From contig LUZH01000316.1 in the NCBI GenBank assembly GCA_001602885.1, forward strand, positions 1-12,032: a stretch of 12,032 nucleotides of DNA, written 5' to 3'. Of this stretch, positions 1 through 8,199 are shown in pieces. A program made the translations under genes and the position numbers. The notes beneath the pieces were generated by a model. It searched no databases, was not told the origin of the DNA, and worked only from the letters and a program-made list of their open reading frames with translations. Source of the DNA: Bacteroidales bacterium Bact_16. Lineage in GTDB: Bacteria; Bacteroidota; Bacteroidia; Bacteroidales; UBA932. How positions within the stretch are numbered: the stretch's first letter is position 1; each line of letters begins with the position of its first letter.

Positions 1-239
1 CCCGCACCCCGGGCCACGGCGGCAGCGGCCAGCGCTTCGACTGGTCCATCATGGACGACTATGAGGAGAAGACGCGCTTCCTGCTCAGCGGCGGCCTCGG
101 CCTGGACACCGTGGAGACGCTCCACGATTTCATCTACCCGTTCCTCGCCGGGTTCGACCTCAACAGCCGCTTCGAGACCGCCCCGGGCATCAAGGACCCG
201 GACCTGCTGGAAGTATTCCTTGAAAACCTTCAAAGATAA
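1..239 (+). CDS. trpF: Phosphoribosylanthranilate isomerase, C-terminal part (5' end outside window)
   Basis: TrpF converts N-(5'-phosphoribosyl)anthranilate to the carboxyphenylamino-deoxyribulose phosphate in cytoplasmic tryptophan synthesis. The window opens inside the gene: the first whole codon is at position 3, and 78 residues run to a TAA at 237-239. The family pattern is clear. There is a Gly-rich loop followed by FDWS (GHGGSGQRFDWS), then LLSGGLGLDTVE as the first phosphate-binding strand and loop, then GFDLNSRFETAPGIKD as the second phosphate loop and C-terminal helix lead-in. The LNSRFE form, instead of the commoner VSSGVE, is what I recall from Bacteroidota TrpF. trpA starts 7 nt downstream, supporting a trp operon with trpF before trpA. 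The start, promoter and N-terminal barrel strands are not in view. Confidence 0.9.
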   Translation, partial: RTPGHGGSGQRFDWSIMDDYEEKTRFLLSGGLGLDTVETLHDFIYPFLAGFDLNSRFETAPGIKDPDLLEVFLENLQR

Positions 240-245
240 TTGATT

Positions 246-1022
246 ATGAACCGTATAGACAGACTCTTCAGCGGCAACCCGCAGCGGTTGCTCTCCATCT
301 ACTTCTGCGCCGGCGCCCCGACCCTCGACGGCACGGCGGACGTCATCCGCACCCTCGCCGCCGAGGGCGTGGACATGATCGAGATCGGCATCCCCTTCAG
401 CGACCCGATCGCCGACGGCCCCGTGATCCAGGGCGCCGCCAGCCAGGCCCTGCGCAACGGGATGAGCGTCGAGCGCCTCTTCTCGCAGCTGGAAGGCATC
501 CGCAAGGACGTGGACATCCCCCTCATCCTGATGGGCTACCTCAACCCCGTCGCCCACTACGGCTTCGAGGCTTTCTGCAAGCGCTGCCAGGAGGTGGGCG
601 TGGACGGGCTCATCCTGCCCGACCTCCCCTTCAAGGACTACCTGGAAAGCTACAAAGACGTGGCCGAGCGCTACGGGCTGCATACCATCATGCTCATCAC
701 CCCGGAGACCTCCGAGGAGCGCGTGCGCCTGATCGACGAGCACACCGCCGGCTTCATCTACATGGTCTCGTCCGCCGCCACCACGGGCGCCCAGCAGGAC
801 TTCGACGCCCAGAAGCAGGCCTACTTCCAGAAGATCGACGCGATGCACCTGCGCCTGCCGCGCATGGTCGGCTTCGGCATCAGCAACAGGCAGACCTTCG
901 ACGCCGCCTGCGCCGCTGCGGCCGGCGGCATCATCGGCAGCCGCTTCGTCACCCTGCTCGACCAGGCCGCCGGCGACGCCCGGGCCGCCATCCGCCAGCT
1001 CAAGGCCGACATCGGCAAATAG
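246..1022 (+). CDS. trpA: Tryptophan synthase alpha subunit
   Basis: TrpA cleaves indole-3-glycerol phosphate to indole and glyceraldehyde 3-phosphate; indole is channelled to TrpB in the cytoplasmic alpha2beta2 complex. The ORF gives 258 aa, close to the usual 260-270. The catalytic pair is present as Glu46 and Asp57 in the segment EIGIPFSDPIADGP, with the same 11-residue spacing as Salmonella Glu49/Asp60. Further family landmarks are LMGYLNP, the active-site loop segment LILPDLPF, GFIYMVSSAATTGAQ, and the phosphate-binding GFGIS followed by IIGSRF. I chose the ATG at 246; a TTG at 240, immediately after the trpF stop, would add only two residues and is less likely. It follows trpF by 6 nt and is probably the last trp operon gene, because the next gene is convergent. 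Only 8 nt separate its TAG from the stop of the facing lipoprotein operon, with no convincing terminator between them. Confidence 0.97.
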   Translation: MNRIDRLFSGNPQRLLSIYFCAGAPTLDGTADVIRTLAAEGVDMIEIGIPFSDPIADGPVIQGAASQALRNGMSVERLFSQLEGIRKDVDIPLILMGYLNPVAHYGFEAFCKRCQEVGVDGLILPDLPFKDYLESYKDVAERYGLHTIMLITPETSEERVRLIDEHTAGFIYMVSSAATTGAQQDFDAQKQAYFQKIDAMHLRLPRMVGFGISNRQTFDAACAAAAGGIIGSRFVTLLDQAAGDARAAIRQLKADIGK

Positions 1023-1030
1023 CCTTCCGG

Positions 1031-3388
1031 TCAGAAAGGACGGGTGTAGTGAAGGCGGATGCAGCGGACGGCAAGGCCGCTGGCACGCTGCGGGCCGACA
1101 TTGTAGCCGGAGTTGTAGGTCACGAAAGTGAACGGGGAAGTGATGCCCTGGCTCTGCAGGCTGCAGATGATGTTGGTCGCTTCCACGCCGCTGCTGTTGA
1201 AGCGGCGCCAGCCCGTGAAGGGATAGAAGATGCTGCCCTTCGGGGAAAGGGTGGCCGTCCCTTCGGGGTGATAATATCCGCCGATGCGCGAGGCCAGCAC
1301 TTCTTTCGTGGCGTTCGTGATATCAGACCAGGCGCCGATCTCCGGGACCTGCCAGCCGGGCGGGCAGGGGTCGTAGACGGATTTGCCCGCCTCGCAGTTG
1401 TCGGCTCCGTGCTGGTCGGCCTTGGGGTCCAGCCACACGCCGTTGTCCACGCCGATGATGGCGCCCGTGTCCTCGTAATAGGTCCAGTGCCAGGTGCTGC
1501 CCGTACCGACCTTGATGAAGGTCTGGGGATTGTGGATGCTGTAGCGGATGTTGTATTTCGGCCCGACGCCCTCCGGTGAGGTGCCGGCCTGGTCGGCCGT
1601 CGTGTTGGGGACGGCGCCGCGGGCCGGGAACGGATCCTTCCGGCCGCGCTGGTAGTAGCAGCCGGACGACATCGGAAGCTCGATGTTGTCGGCCGGAATC
1701 TGGATCACCGCGCCGAGGTTGCGGTCCATCATGAAGGCCTCCGCATAGGCCGCCGAGGCCCACGTGGCGCCCCCATAGCGGTGGATTTCTCCGCCGGGAA
1801 CGGTATAGATGTATTCGGCTTCGCTCTCCGGCGTCGACGGATCGTCCGTCACGGGCGCGAGCCCGTAGTACGGATCGTAATCCGTCACCCACAGGTGCCA
1901 GCTCCACAGGATGTCGTTCATGCTGGCCCCGGAAGTCTTCCGGATGGCCACCAGGGCGTTGCCCTTCATCCCGTTCGTGACCTTGACCTTGATGAACGGG
2001 GACGTGCCGACACCGTCGGGATTGAATCCCTGGCCGGAGGCGACATAGGTGCCGGTTCCGTCGTCATAGGACCCCACGAGCAGTTCGCTGTCCGGCACGG
2101 CGCGACCATCTTTGTCCTTGACTTCGTTCCAGACCAGGAAGGCTTCCCAGGTCGTATTCTCCAGCAACTCATAATAGTCCGTCGTGGCGGCGCCGTATAC
2201 GCCCATGTTCGTCCCGGGCACATTCCAGAACACGGCCGCGCGGCGGACCGGGACGAAGAAAGTCGTCGCGGTCCCGGCCCGGCCCGGCGGCTTCAGCATA
2301 TAGCAGTTGGCGTCCACGGTGAAGCGGATCTCGTCCGCGTCCTCGATCCGGGAGTCCGTGGCCGGATCGCCTTTCCCGTTGAGCTCGATGGTGTACTCGT
2401 AGCGCTTGTTGGCCTCCAGGTTGAAGTCCGAGGTGAGGTTGGCGCCCAGGTAATAGGTGTAGGTGATGTTCCGCGCAGGCGTCCCGTAGGTCGTGTAGAT
2501 GCAGAAGCGCGTCGCGCCCCGCAGCGCATGGCAGTTCTTGTCTGCCTGCACCGCATTCTTGATCGAGCCCCGCAGGTTGACGGGGACATAGTACGTGTAA
2601 GTCTGCGTGTCGCCGCTCTCGTTGTACGCGGCAGGGAAATCCTGCTCGGCTTCGTCGAAGCGGAAAGGGACCGCCGACGAATACGGGTCCGAGAAACCGG
2701 GATAGTTTGTCACGTAGTAGTATTTCCGGTTGACGTCGCACAGCTGGACTTTGTCGATGGTCACCTTGTCCGGATCTGCCGAGGTGTTCCGGACGTGGAC
2801 CACCACCTTGGCGCAGTTGCGGCGGAGGTAGAAGGGCCCGACGGTCCCGGCGGACACGCCGTCGGGCAGCTCCAGGCAGCCGCTCATCCGCAGGTAGCGG
2901 TCCGCGCCGCCGTTGGGGCTGTACCAGATCCCCTTCCCCGTCAGGTCTTCCAGGGCGTTGAGCAGGTTGCTGTTCTGCCCCGCGAGGAATTCGCCCAGCG
3001 GGGTGCCGATGGCGACGGGGGCCTTGCCCCAGGCATTGGCGACGACAAGCACCGTGTTCCGGGCCGCGGAAGTCACCAGCGAGACAGGATCGCCATATTC
3101 GACGAACTGCTGGCTGATCAGCAGCGCCGCGTCGCGGTTGACGGCATCCTGCCACTCGAACTGCAGGACAAGGAGCGTCTTGACCGCTGCCGCTGTGTCG
3201 TAGCCCTCGGCGTCCGGCTCATGGTCGGCCTTGGTGGCGGACTCCTCCGGAGCGATGGACAGCGAGAGCGTCACGGGCACGGTCGGGCGGTCCGTGCCGC
3301 CGGAGAAGGGCGCTTCCTTGACGCACGCGGCCAGGGCCGGCAGCAGTGCCAGGCCCAGGAGACGGAATATGATGCAGCGTATTCTCAT
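1031..3388 (-). CDS. Large surface lipoprotein, DUF4906/FISUMP-type putative pilus-tip adhesin, copy 3 (785 aa)
   Basis: Sixth and last gene of the lipoprotein operon, starting 7 nt after the preceding stop. The signal peptide ends in the lipobox ALAAC with the lipidated residue at Cys22, and Lys-Glu follows at +2/+3, resembling a Bacteroidota surface-export signal. A beta-strand-like stretch (VPVTLSLSIA) precedes ATKA at residues 51-54, a possible trypsin-like trimming site. The N-terminal half ends with TYYLGANLTSDFN (311-323), as in DUF4906-type fimbrial proteins. The anchor motif ANCYM begins at 360, MNDILWSWHLWVTDYDP at 490, then MMDRNLGA and GRKDPF. The C-terminal FISUMP-like domain has VYDPCPPGW at 671-679 and ends AVRCIRLHYTRPF. 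It is paralogous to the two upstream genes. Its N-terminal 200 residues are the most divergent of the three, whereas residues about 380-510 closely match the 796-aa copy. A roughly 46-residue window before VRCIRL (1070-1207) is unlike the other copies. Domain names are recalled, not searched; the adhesin role is inferred. Confidence 0.88.
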   Translation of the reverse strand: MRIRCIIFRLLGLALLPALAACVKEAPFSGGTDRPTVPVTLSLSIAPEESATKADHEPDAEGYDTAAAVKTLLVLQFEWQDAVNRDAALLISQQFVEYGDPVSLVTSAARNTVLVVANAWGKAPVAIGTPLGEFLAGQNSNLLNALEDLTGKGIWYSPNGGADRYLRMSGCLELPDGVSAGTVGPFYLRRNCAKVVVHVRNTSADPDKVTIDKVQLCDVNRKYYYVTNYPGFSDPYSSAVPFRFDEAEQDFPAAYNESGDTQTYTYYVPVNLRGSIKNAVQADKNCHALRGATRFCIYTTYGTPARNITYTYYLGANLTSDFNLEANKRYEYTIELNGKGDPATDSRIEDADEIRFTVDANCYMLKPPGRAGTATTFFVPVRRAAVFWNVPGTNMGVYGAATTDYYELLENTTWEAFLVWNEVKDKDGRAVPDSELLVGSYDDGTGTYVASGQGFNPDGVGTSPFIKVKVTNGMKGNALVAIRKTSGASMNDILWSWHLWVTDYDPYYGLAPVTDDPSTPESEAEYIYTVPGGEIHRYGGATWASAAYAEAFMMDRNLGAVIQIPADNIELPMSSGCYYQRGRKDPFPARGAVPNTTADQAGTSPEGVGPKYNIRYSIHNPQTFIKVGTGSTWHWTYYEDTGAIIGVDNGVWLDPKADQHGADNCEAGKSVYDPCPPGWQVPEIGAWSDITNATKEVLASRIGGYYHPEGTATLSPKGSIFYPFTGWRRFNSSGVEATNIICSLQSQGITSPFTFVTYNSGYNVGPQRASGLAVRCIRLHYTRPF

Positions 3389-3395
3389 GGCAGGA

Positions 3396-5807
3396 TCAAT
3401 AAGGGAGACGGTAACCGAGGCGGATGCAGCGGACGACCAGGCCGTTGCCCTTGCAATTGTGATAATTCGTGTTCCAGTACCAGCCGCTGCCGAACACGTA
3501 GGTCTCCGCCCGGTTCACGTCGTTGCTTCGCGGCGTAGACGACCACAGGCGGCCGCCGGTGCCGATATCGTTGGTGCTGCCGGCCGTCCAGTAATAGCCC
3601 TTGATGCCGGAAGCGGGAATCAGGATGCGGCCTTTCGGCGCAAGCGGGTCATAGCCTTCGGGATAGTAGTACAATCCCTCCGGGGCCGAGGCCTTGTCGA
3701 ATTCGGTCGTCGCGCTGTTGAAGTCCGACCAGGTGCCGTGTTTCGGGACCTGCCAGCCGTAGGGACAGGGATCATAGACAGATTTGTCCGGCTCGCAGTA
3801 GTCGGCGCCGTGCTGGTTGATGCGCGGGTCCATCCACGCGGTCTCGGCGCCCAGGACGGGGCCTTCGTCCTCATAGGTCATCCAGGCGCCGTTCTCCACG
3901 CCGGAGATGAACTGGACCGGATGGCGGATGCCATACCGGATGTTGTATTTCGCAAGTTTCGCGTCTACGCCCGCGCCTGTGGGCTGCTCGCCGGTCGCGT
4001 TGCCCTCGACGCCGTTCTCGATGATCGCATTCGGCAGTGGGTCCTTGCGACCCCATTCGTAATAGAGGCCGTTGCGTGGGACGGGCTTTTTCGGGTCACC
4101 CACGACAACGAGCGCCCCGAGGTTGCGGTCCATCATGAAAGCGTCCGCGTAGTATTCGTCCGAGGCCCAGTTGGTGCCGCCATAGCGGTGGATCTCGCCG
4201 CCGGGGACGGCGTAGAGGTAGTTGCCCGCCAGCGGGACCATCCGGACATACGGGTCGTAGTCCGTCACCCACAGGTGCCAGCTCCACAGGATGTCGTCGT
4301 TGGTCGGCGCACTGGTCTTCCGGATGGCCACGACGGCGTTTCCCACCATCCCGGAAGCGACCCGGACCTGGATGAAGGCCTGGCTGCCCGGGTTGTCGGG
4401 GTCGAAGCCCGTACCGGAAGAAGTGACCAGGAGGTCCCCGTCGGGGACCGGGTCGCCGTCGGCGTCGTTCACCTGGTTCCAGACAAGGTGCGCGGTCCAG
4501 GTGTCCGTCTCCTTCAGGATATAGGCAGGATCGCCATCACCGGCTCCGTAGAGTCCCATATTGGTGTCCGTCCGGTTCCAGAACACCGCCGCCCGGCGGA
4601 CCGGGATGAAGAAATCTTTCGTCGCCCCGGCCCGCGCCGGCGGCTTGAGCATATAGCTGTTGGCGTCCAGGCCGAAGCGGACTTCGCTCTCGTCCTCGAT
4701 CCGCGTGTCGGTCCCGGGATCTCCCCGGCCCTGGAGGTCGATGGTGAATTCATATTTCCTGTTGGGCGCCAGGTTGAAGTCCGAGGTCAGGTTGGCGCCC
4801 AGGTAGTAGGTGTAGGTGACGGGCTTCGCCGGCTCGCCGCAGGTGGCATAGACGCAGAAGCGCGTGGCGCCCTGCGGCGCATGGCGGTTCTTGTCGGCCT
4901 GCGACGCATTGGATACCGTGCCGCGCAGGTTGGCGGGGACGAGATAGGTGTAGGTCTGCGTGTCGCCGCTGACATTGTACTCGACCGGGAAGACCTCCTC
5001 GTCGTTGTCGAAGCGGCGGGGCGTCTGCGGGGAATACGGATCCGTGAACGCCACCGGCAGGCCGTCCGGGATGTTTGCAACATAGTGATACAGCCGGTTG
5101 ATGTCGCGCAGCTGGACCGTGCCGACCGACACTTTGTCGGGGTCAGCGCTGGAATTTTTGACCCGGACCACCACCTTGGCGCAGTTGCGCTTGAGGTACA
5201 GCGGATTCGAAGGCGTGCCCAGCACCGTGCCCAGCGTCACGCCGTCCACCTTGACGGCCGTGCTCATCCGCAGATAGCGGTCCGCGCCGCCGCCCGGCGC
5301 ATACAGGATGCCGGTGCCGTCCAGACTGCCCAGCGAGGAGAGCAGGTTGCCGTTCTGGCCGGCCAGGAAGTCGTCCAGCGACCCGTGGCCGGAGAGGTGG
5401 ATGGTCTCGAGGCCCGGATCGGTCGCATTCGCGATCACGAAGATGATGTTCTCCCGCGAGGAAGTCACCAGCGGGATGTTCTCGACGCCGGTCAGGACGT
5501 CGTCATAGTCGTAGCAGACCTGGTTGCCCACGCGCGTGTAGCCGTCGCCCTCCTCATCCTTCTCGAACTGCAGGACGGTAACGGTCTTGATCGCCGTGGA
5601 GGCGTCGTAGCCGGGCTCGTCGGGGTCGAAGGCCCCCTTCGTGGCCGGCTCCTCCGGCGCCACGGCGAGGTTGAAGGTCACGGGGACCAGCTCCCGTCCG
5701 TCTTCTCCCGTCGTTCCGGGAATCTTGTCCAGCGGGGTGCATGCCAGCGCCAGCCCGAGCAGGAGCGCGGCCAGGATGCTACCGGATATGTTTCCTCGCT
5801 TCTTCAT
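3396..5807 (-). CDS. Large surface lipoprotein, DUF4906/FISUMP-type putative pilus-tip adhesin, copy 2 (803 aa)
   Basis: Fifth gene of the operon, starting 1 nt after the stop of the preceding gene. The N-terminus MKKRGN leads into a hydrophobic stretch and lipobox LALAC (Cys23). The post-Cys sequence TPLDK lacks the early Lys-acidic pair seen in its two paralogs. VPVTFNLAVA precedes ATKG at 55-58, a possible protease trimming site. Landmarks are TYYLGANLTSDFN, ANSYM from residue 382 (Ser where both paralogs have Cys), ILWSWHLWVTDYDP from 506, MMDRNLGA, WGRKDP, VYDPCPYGW from 677, and the terminal VVRCIRLGYRLPY. The first 260 residues are very close to the 796-aa copy. The segment between the ANSYM region and ILWSW is divergent and shorter than in both others, a mosaic pattern. 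A divergent Asn/Trp/Tyr-rich window of about 56 residues (3435-3602) lies before VRCIRL. It is probably an outer-membrane pilus tip or surface adhesin; the ligand is unknown. Confidence 0.88.
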   Translation of the reverse strand: MKKRGNISGSILAALLLGLALACTPLDKIPGTTGEDGRELVPVTFNLAVAPEEPATKGAFDPDEPGYDASTAIKTVTVLQFEKDEEGDGYTRVGNQVCYDYDDVLTGVENIPLVTSSRENIIFVIANATDPGLETIHLSGHGSLDDFLAGQNGNLLSSLGSLDGTGILYAPGGGADRYLRMSTAVKVDGVTLGTVLGTPSNPLYLKRNCAKVVVRVKNSSADPDKVSVGTVQLRDINRLYHYVANIPDGLPVAFTDPYSPQTPRRFDNDEEVFPVEYNVSGDTQTYTYLVPANLRGTVSNASQADKNRHAPQGATRFCVYATCGEPAKPVTYTYYLGANLTSDFNLAPNRKYEFTIDLQGRGDPGTDTRIEDESEVRFGLDANSYMLKPPARAGATKDFFIPVRRAAVFWNRTDTNMGLYGAGDGDPAYILKETDTWTAHLVWNQVNDADGDPVPDGDLLVTSSGTGFDPDNPGSQAFIQVRVASGMVGNAVVAIRKTSAPTNDDILWSWHLWVTDYDPYVRMVPLAGNYLYAVPGGEIHRYGGTNWASDEYYADAFMMDRNLGALVVVGDPKKPVPRNGLYYEWGRKDPLPNAIIENGVEGNATGEQPTGAGVDAKLAKYNIRYGIRHPVQFISGVENGAWMTYEDEGPVLGAETAWMDPRINQHGADYCEPDKSVYDPCPYGWQVPKHGTWSDFNSATTEFDKASAPEGLYYYPEGYDPLAPKGRILIPASGIKGYYWTAGSTNDIGTGGRLWSSTPRSNDVNRAETYVFGSGWYWNTNYHNCKGNGLVVRCIRLGYRLPY

Positions 5808-5808
5808 C

Positions 5809-8199
5809 TTAATACGGTCGGGTATAGTTCAAACGGATACAACGGACGGCCTGCCCCGCCGCGCGACGGTCAGCATACCAATATGAATTGACGGGACTCA
5901 CCATCGTCGCGCTGAAATAGAGGGCGGACGACGCCATTACGCTCCAATACCCGCCGGCAGTATTGAAATCCCGGATGGGTCCCGTATAGCGGCAACCGTT
6001 TGCCGGGAAGAAAATACGGCCTTTCGTGGCCAGCGGGTCAAAGCCCTCCGGGTAATAATACAGTCCGACAGCGGCCGGAGCGGCTGCCCATTCGGTCGTG
6101 ACACTCCGGAGGTCCGACCAGACGCCGCTGGCCGGGACCTGCCACCCATAGGGGCAGGGATCGTAGATGGATTTTCCGGACTCGCAGTTGTCGATGCCGT
6201 GCAACTCTATCTTGGGGTCATTCCACGCCGCGCCTGATGCGCCGAGGATATTGCCTCCCGTCTCATACGAGGTCCAGTAGGAGCCACTGATGAAGATGTA
6301 AGGGAAATGGACGCTATAGGGGATATTGTGCTTGACGCCCGCGCCCTCCGGCGGCTGGCCGGTGTTGTCCGCACCGATTACCGTGACCGTTCCCGTGTTC
6401 TGGAAAGGATCTTTGCGTCCGCCCTGATAATACAGGCCGATTCTGTCTAGCGCCTCATGCCCCTGGCCAATCACGATCCGGGCGCCCAGGTTGCGGTCCA
6501 TGATGAAGGCGTTGCCGTATTCCGCCGTGTTCCAGGTCGTGCCGGCGTAGCGGTGGATATCGCCGTTGGGGACGGCGTAGATATAGTTCCCCGCCACGGG
6601 GGTCATCTCTATATACGGGTCATAGTCCGTGACCCAGAGGTGCCAGCTCCACAGGATGTCGCCCATCGTGGGGTCGGAAGTCTTGCGGATCGCCACCAGG
6701 GCGTTGCCTTTCATCCCGTTCGTGACCTTGATCCGGATGAAGGGGTTTGCGCCCGCGTCGCCGGGATTGAAACCGCGGCCGGCGGCGACGTAATTCCCTT
6801 CGCCGTCGTCGTGGGAGTCCACCAGCAGGGCACTGTCAGGCACGGGTGCGCCGGCGCCGTCCGTGACTTCGTTCCACACGAAGAAGGCCTCCCAGTCCGT
6901 GCTCTCGAGGAGTTCGTAGTATTCCGTCGTGGCGGCGCCGTACACGCCCATGTTGGTGCCGGGAACGTTCCAGAACACCGCCGCGCGGCGGACGGGGAAG
7001 GAGAACGTCGTCGACGCCCCGTCCCGCACCGGCGGCTTGAGCATATAGCAGTTGGCGTCCACGCCGAAGCGGACTTCGTCCACATCCTCGATGCGGCCGT
7101 CCACCAGCGGATTCCCTTTGCCGTTGAGGTCGACGGTGTATTCGTATTTCTTGTTGGCCTCGAGATTGAAGTCCGAGGTCAGGTCGGCGCCCAGGAAGTA
7201 GGTGTAGGTGACATGCTTCGCCGGAGCGCCGTAGGTGGCGTAGACGCAGAAATGCGTCGCGCCCTGCGGCGCGTGGCGGTTCTTGTCGGCCTGCGACGCG
7301 TTGGCGATCGTGCCCCGGAGGTTGGCCGGGACATAGAAGGTATAGGTCACGGCCGACCCTGCGCCGGCGCCGCCCGGGTTGTTCTCGGCCGGGAAAGCCT
7401 GCTCCGCTTCGTTGAAGCGGCGGGGATTCATCGGCGAATAGGGGTCGGAGAACGCCACCGGCAGGCCTGCCGGGATGTTCGTCACGTAGTGGTACTGCTT
7501 GTTGATGTCGCGCAGCTGGACGGCCTCGACCGTCACCGGGTCGGAGGCCGAGGTGTTCTTCACGTGGACGACCACCTTGGCGCAGTTGCGCTTCAGGGCG
7601 AGCGGGCTGCCGGACGTGCCGATGGTCGTGCCCAGCGTCACGCCGTCCACCTTGATGGCGGCGCTCATCCGCAGATAGCGGTCCGTGCCGCCGGCCGGCG
7701 TGTACCAGATGCCCGACCCGTCCGGGCTGTCCAGCGAGGAAAGCAGGTTGCCGTTCTGAAGCTCCAGGAAGTCGCTCAGGGAGCCGTGTCCCGGCAGCTG
7801 GATGGTCTCGAGGCCCGGATCGGTCGCGTTCGCGATCACGAAGATGATGTTTTCCCGCGCGGAAGTCACCAGCGGGATGTTCTCCGTGCCGGCCAGGACG
7901 GCGTCGTAGTCGTAGCAGACCTGGTTGCCGATGCGGGTATAGCCGTCGCCCGCCTCGTCCTTCTCGAACTGGAGGACGGTGACGGTCTTGATGGCGGCGG
8001 AAGCGTCGTAGCCGGGAGATTCCGGCTCATAGTCCACCTTCGTCCCGGGCGTCCCGGCCTCGTTGGGCGCGACGGCCAGGTTGAGGGCCACGGAGACGGT
8101 GGGCCGGCCCGACTGTGGGTCGACCCCGGAGAAACCGGGATCCTTGGTGCAGGCGGCCGCCAGCATCACCAACAGGACGATATGGAGCTTGCTTCTCAT
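5809..8199 (-). CDS. Large surface lipoprotein, DUF4906/FISUMP-type putative pilus-tip adhesin, copy 1 (796 aa)
   Basis: Fourth gene of the operon. I place the start at 8199 (MRSKLHIV), because this gives a standard lipoprotein signal with lipobox LAAAC (Cys17) and an ATGA overlap with the upstream stop. An upstream in-frame ATG at 8244 would put 15 charged residues before the signal. Cys17 is followed by TKD, resembling a surface-export signal. VSVALNLAVA precedes GTKV at 52-55. Landmarks are YFLGADLTSDFN, ANCYM from residue 382, ILWSWHLWVTDYDP from 515, IMDRNLGA, GGRKDPF, IYDPCPYGW from 678, and terminal AVRCIRLNYTRPY. The N-terminal half tracks the 803-aa copy, while residues about 395-512 track the 785-aa copy. 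A 49-residue divergent window lies at 5848-5994. GC over 5881-6060 is 100 of 180 bases by my count, lower than the surrounding operon. It is a putative pilus-tip adhesin; this role is inferred from domain pattern and context. Confidence 0.88.
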   Translation of the reverse strand: MRSKLHIVLLVMLAAACTKDPGFSGVDPQSGRPTVSVALNLAVAPNEAGTPGTKVDYEPESPGYDASAAIKTVTVLQFEKDEAGDGYTRIGNQVCYDYDAVLAGTENIPLVTSARENIIFVIANATDPGLETIQLPGHGSLSDFLELQNGNLLSSLDSPDGSGIWYTPAGGTDRYLRMSAAIKVDGVTLGTTIGTSGSPLALKRNCAKVVVHVKNTSASDPVTVEAVQLRDINKQYHYVTNIPAGLPVAFSDPYSPMNPRRFNEAEQAFPAENNPGGAGAGSAVTYTFYVPANLRGTIANASQADKNRHAPQGATHFCVYATYGAPAKHVTYTYFLGADLTSDFNLEANKKYEYTVDLNGKGNPLVDGRIEDVDEVRFGVDANCYMLKPPVRDGASTTFSFPVRRAAVFWNVPGTNMGVYGAATTEYYELLESTDWEAFFVWNEVTDGAGAPVPDSALLVDSHDDGEGNYVAAGRGFNPGDAGANPFIRIKVTNGMKGNALVAIRKTSDPTMGDILWSWHLWVTDYDPYIEMTPVAGNYIYAVPNGDIHRYAGTTWNTAEYGNAFIMDRNLGARIVIGQGHEALDRIGLYYQGGRKDPFQNTGTVTVIGADNTGQPPEGAGVKHNIPYSVHFPYIFISGSYWTSYETGGNILGASGAAWNDPKIELHGIDNCESGKSIYDPCPYGWQVPASGVWSDLRSVTTEWAAAPAAVGLYYYPEGFDPLATKGRIFFPANGCRYTGPIRDFNTAGGYWSVMASSALYFSATMVSPVNSYWYADRRAAGQAVRCIRLNYTRPY

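Larger units (their letters stand above)
1031..8199 (-). repeat. Tandem triplication of large adhesin genes (three diverged direct copies)
   Basis: Three consecutive genes (8199-5809, 5807-3396, 3388-1031) align end to end in the same order of motifs: lipobox, ATKA-like motif, TYYLGAN, ANCYM, ILWSWHLW, DRNLGA, YDPCP, VRCIRL. Similarity is visible in DNA as well as protein: the 803-aa copy at 5461-5580 and the 796-aa copy at 7861-7980 are nearly the same base for base, as are 1920-2000 and 6660-6740. Copies are diverged enough to be old, with patches of much higher similarity that suggest later exchange. Confidence 0.85.

Noticed and set aside
240..245. TTG start of trpA at 240
   Set aside because: It is in frame but adds only two residues. 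The ATG at 246 gives a normal TrpA N-terminus.
1023..1039. Small inverted repeat (CCTTCC ... GAAAGG) between trpA and the convergent lipoprotein gene
   Set aside because: The stem is 6 bp with a mismatch on one strand or a G-T pair on the other, it overlaps a stop codon, and no T-tract follows on either strand. Too weak to call a terminator.
1040..6000. Diversity-generating retroelement within the window
   Set aside because: Variable C-terminal windows in FISUMP-like domains invite the idea, but there is no reverse transcriptase, accessory gene or template repeat here, so no element can be annotated. Kept only as a testable hypothesis.
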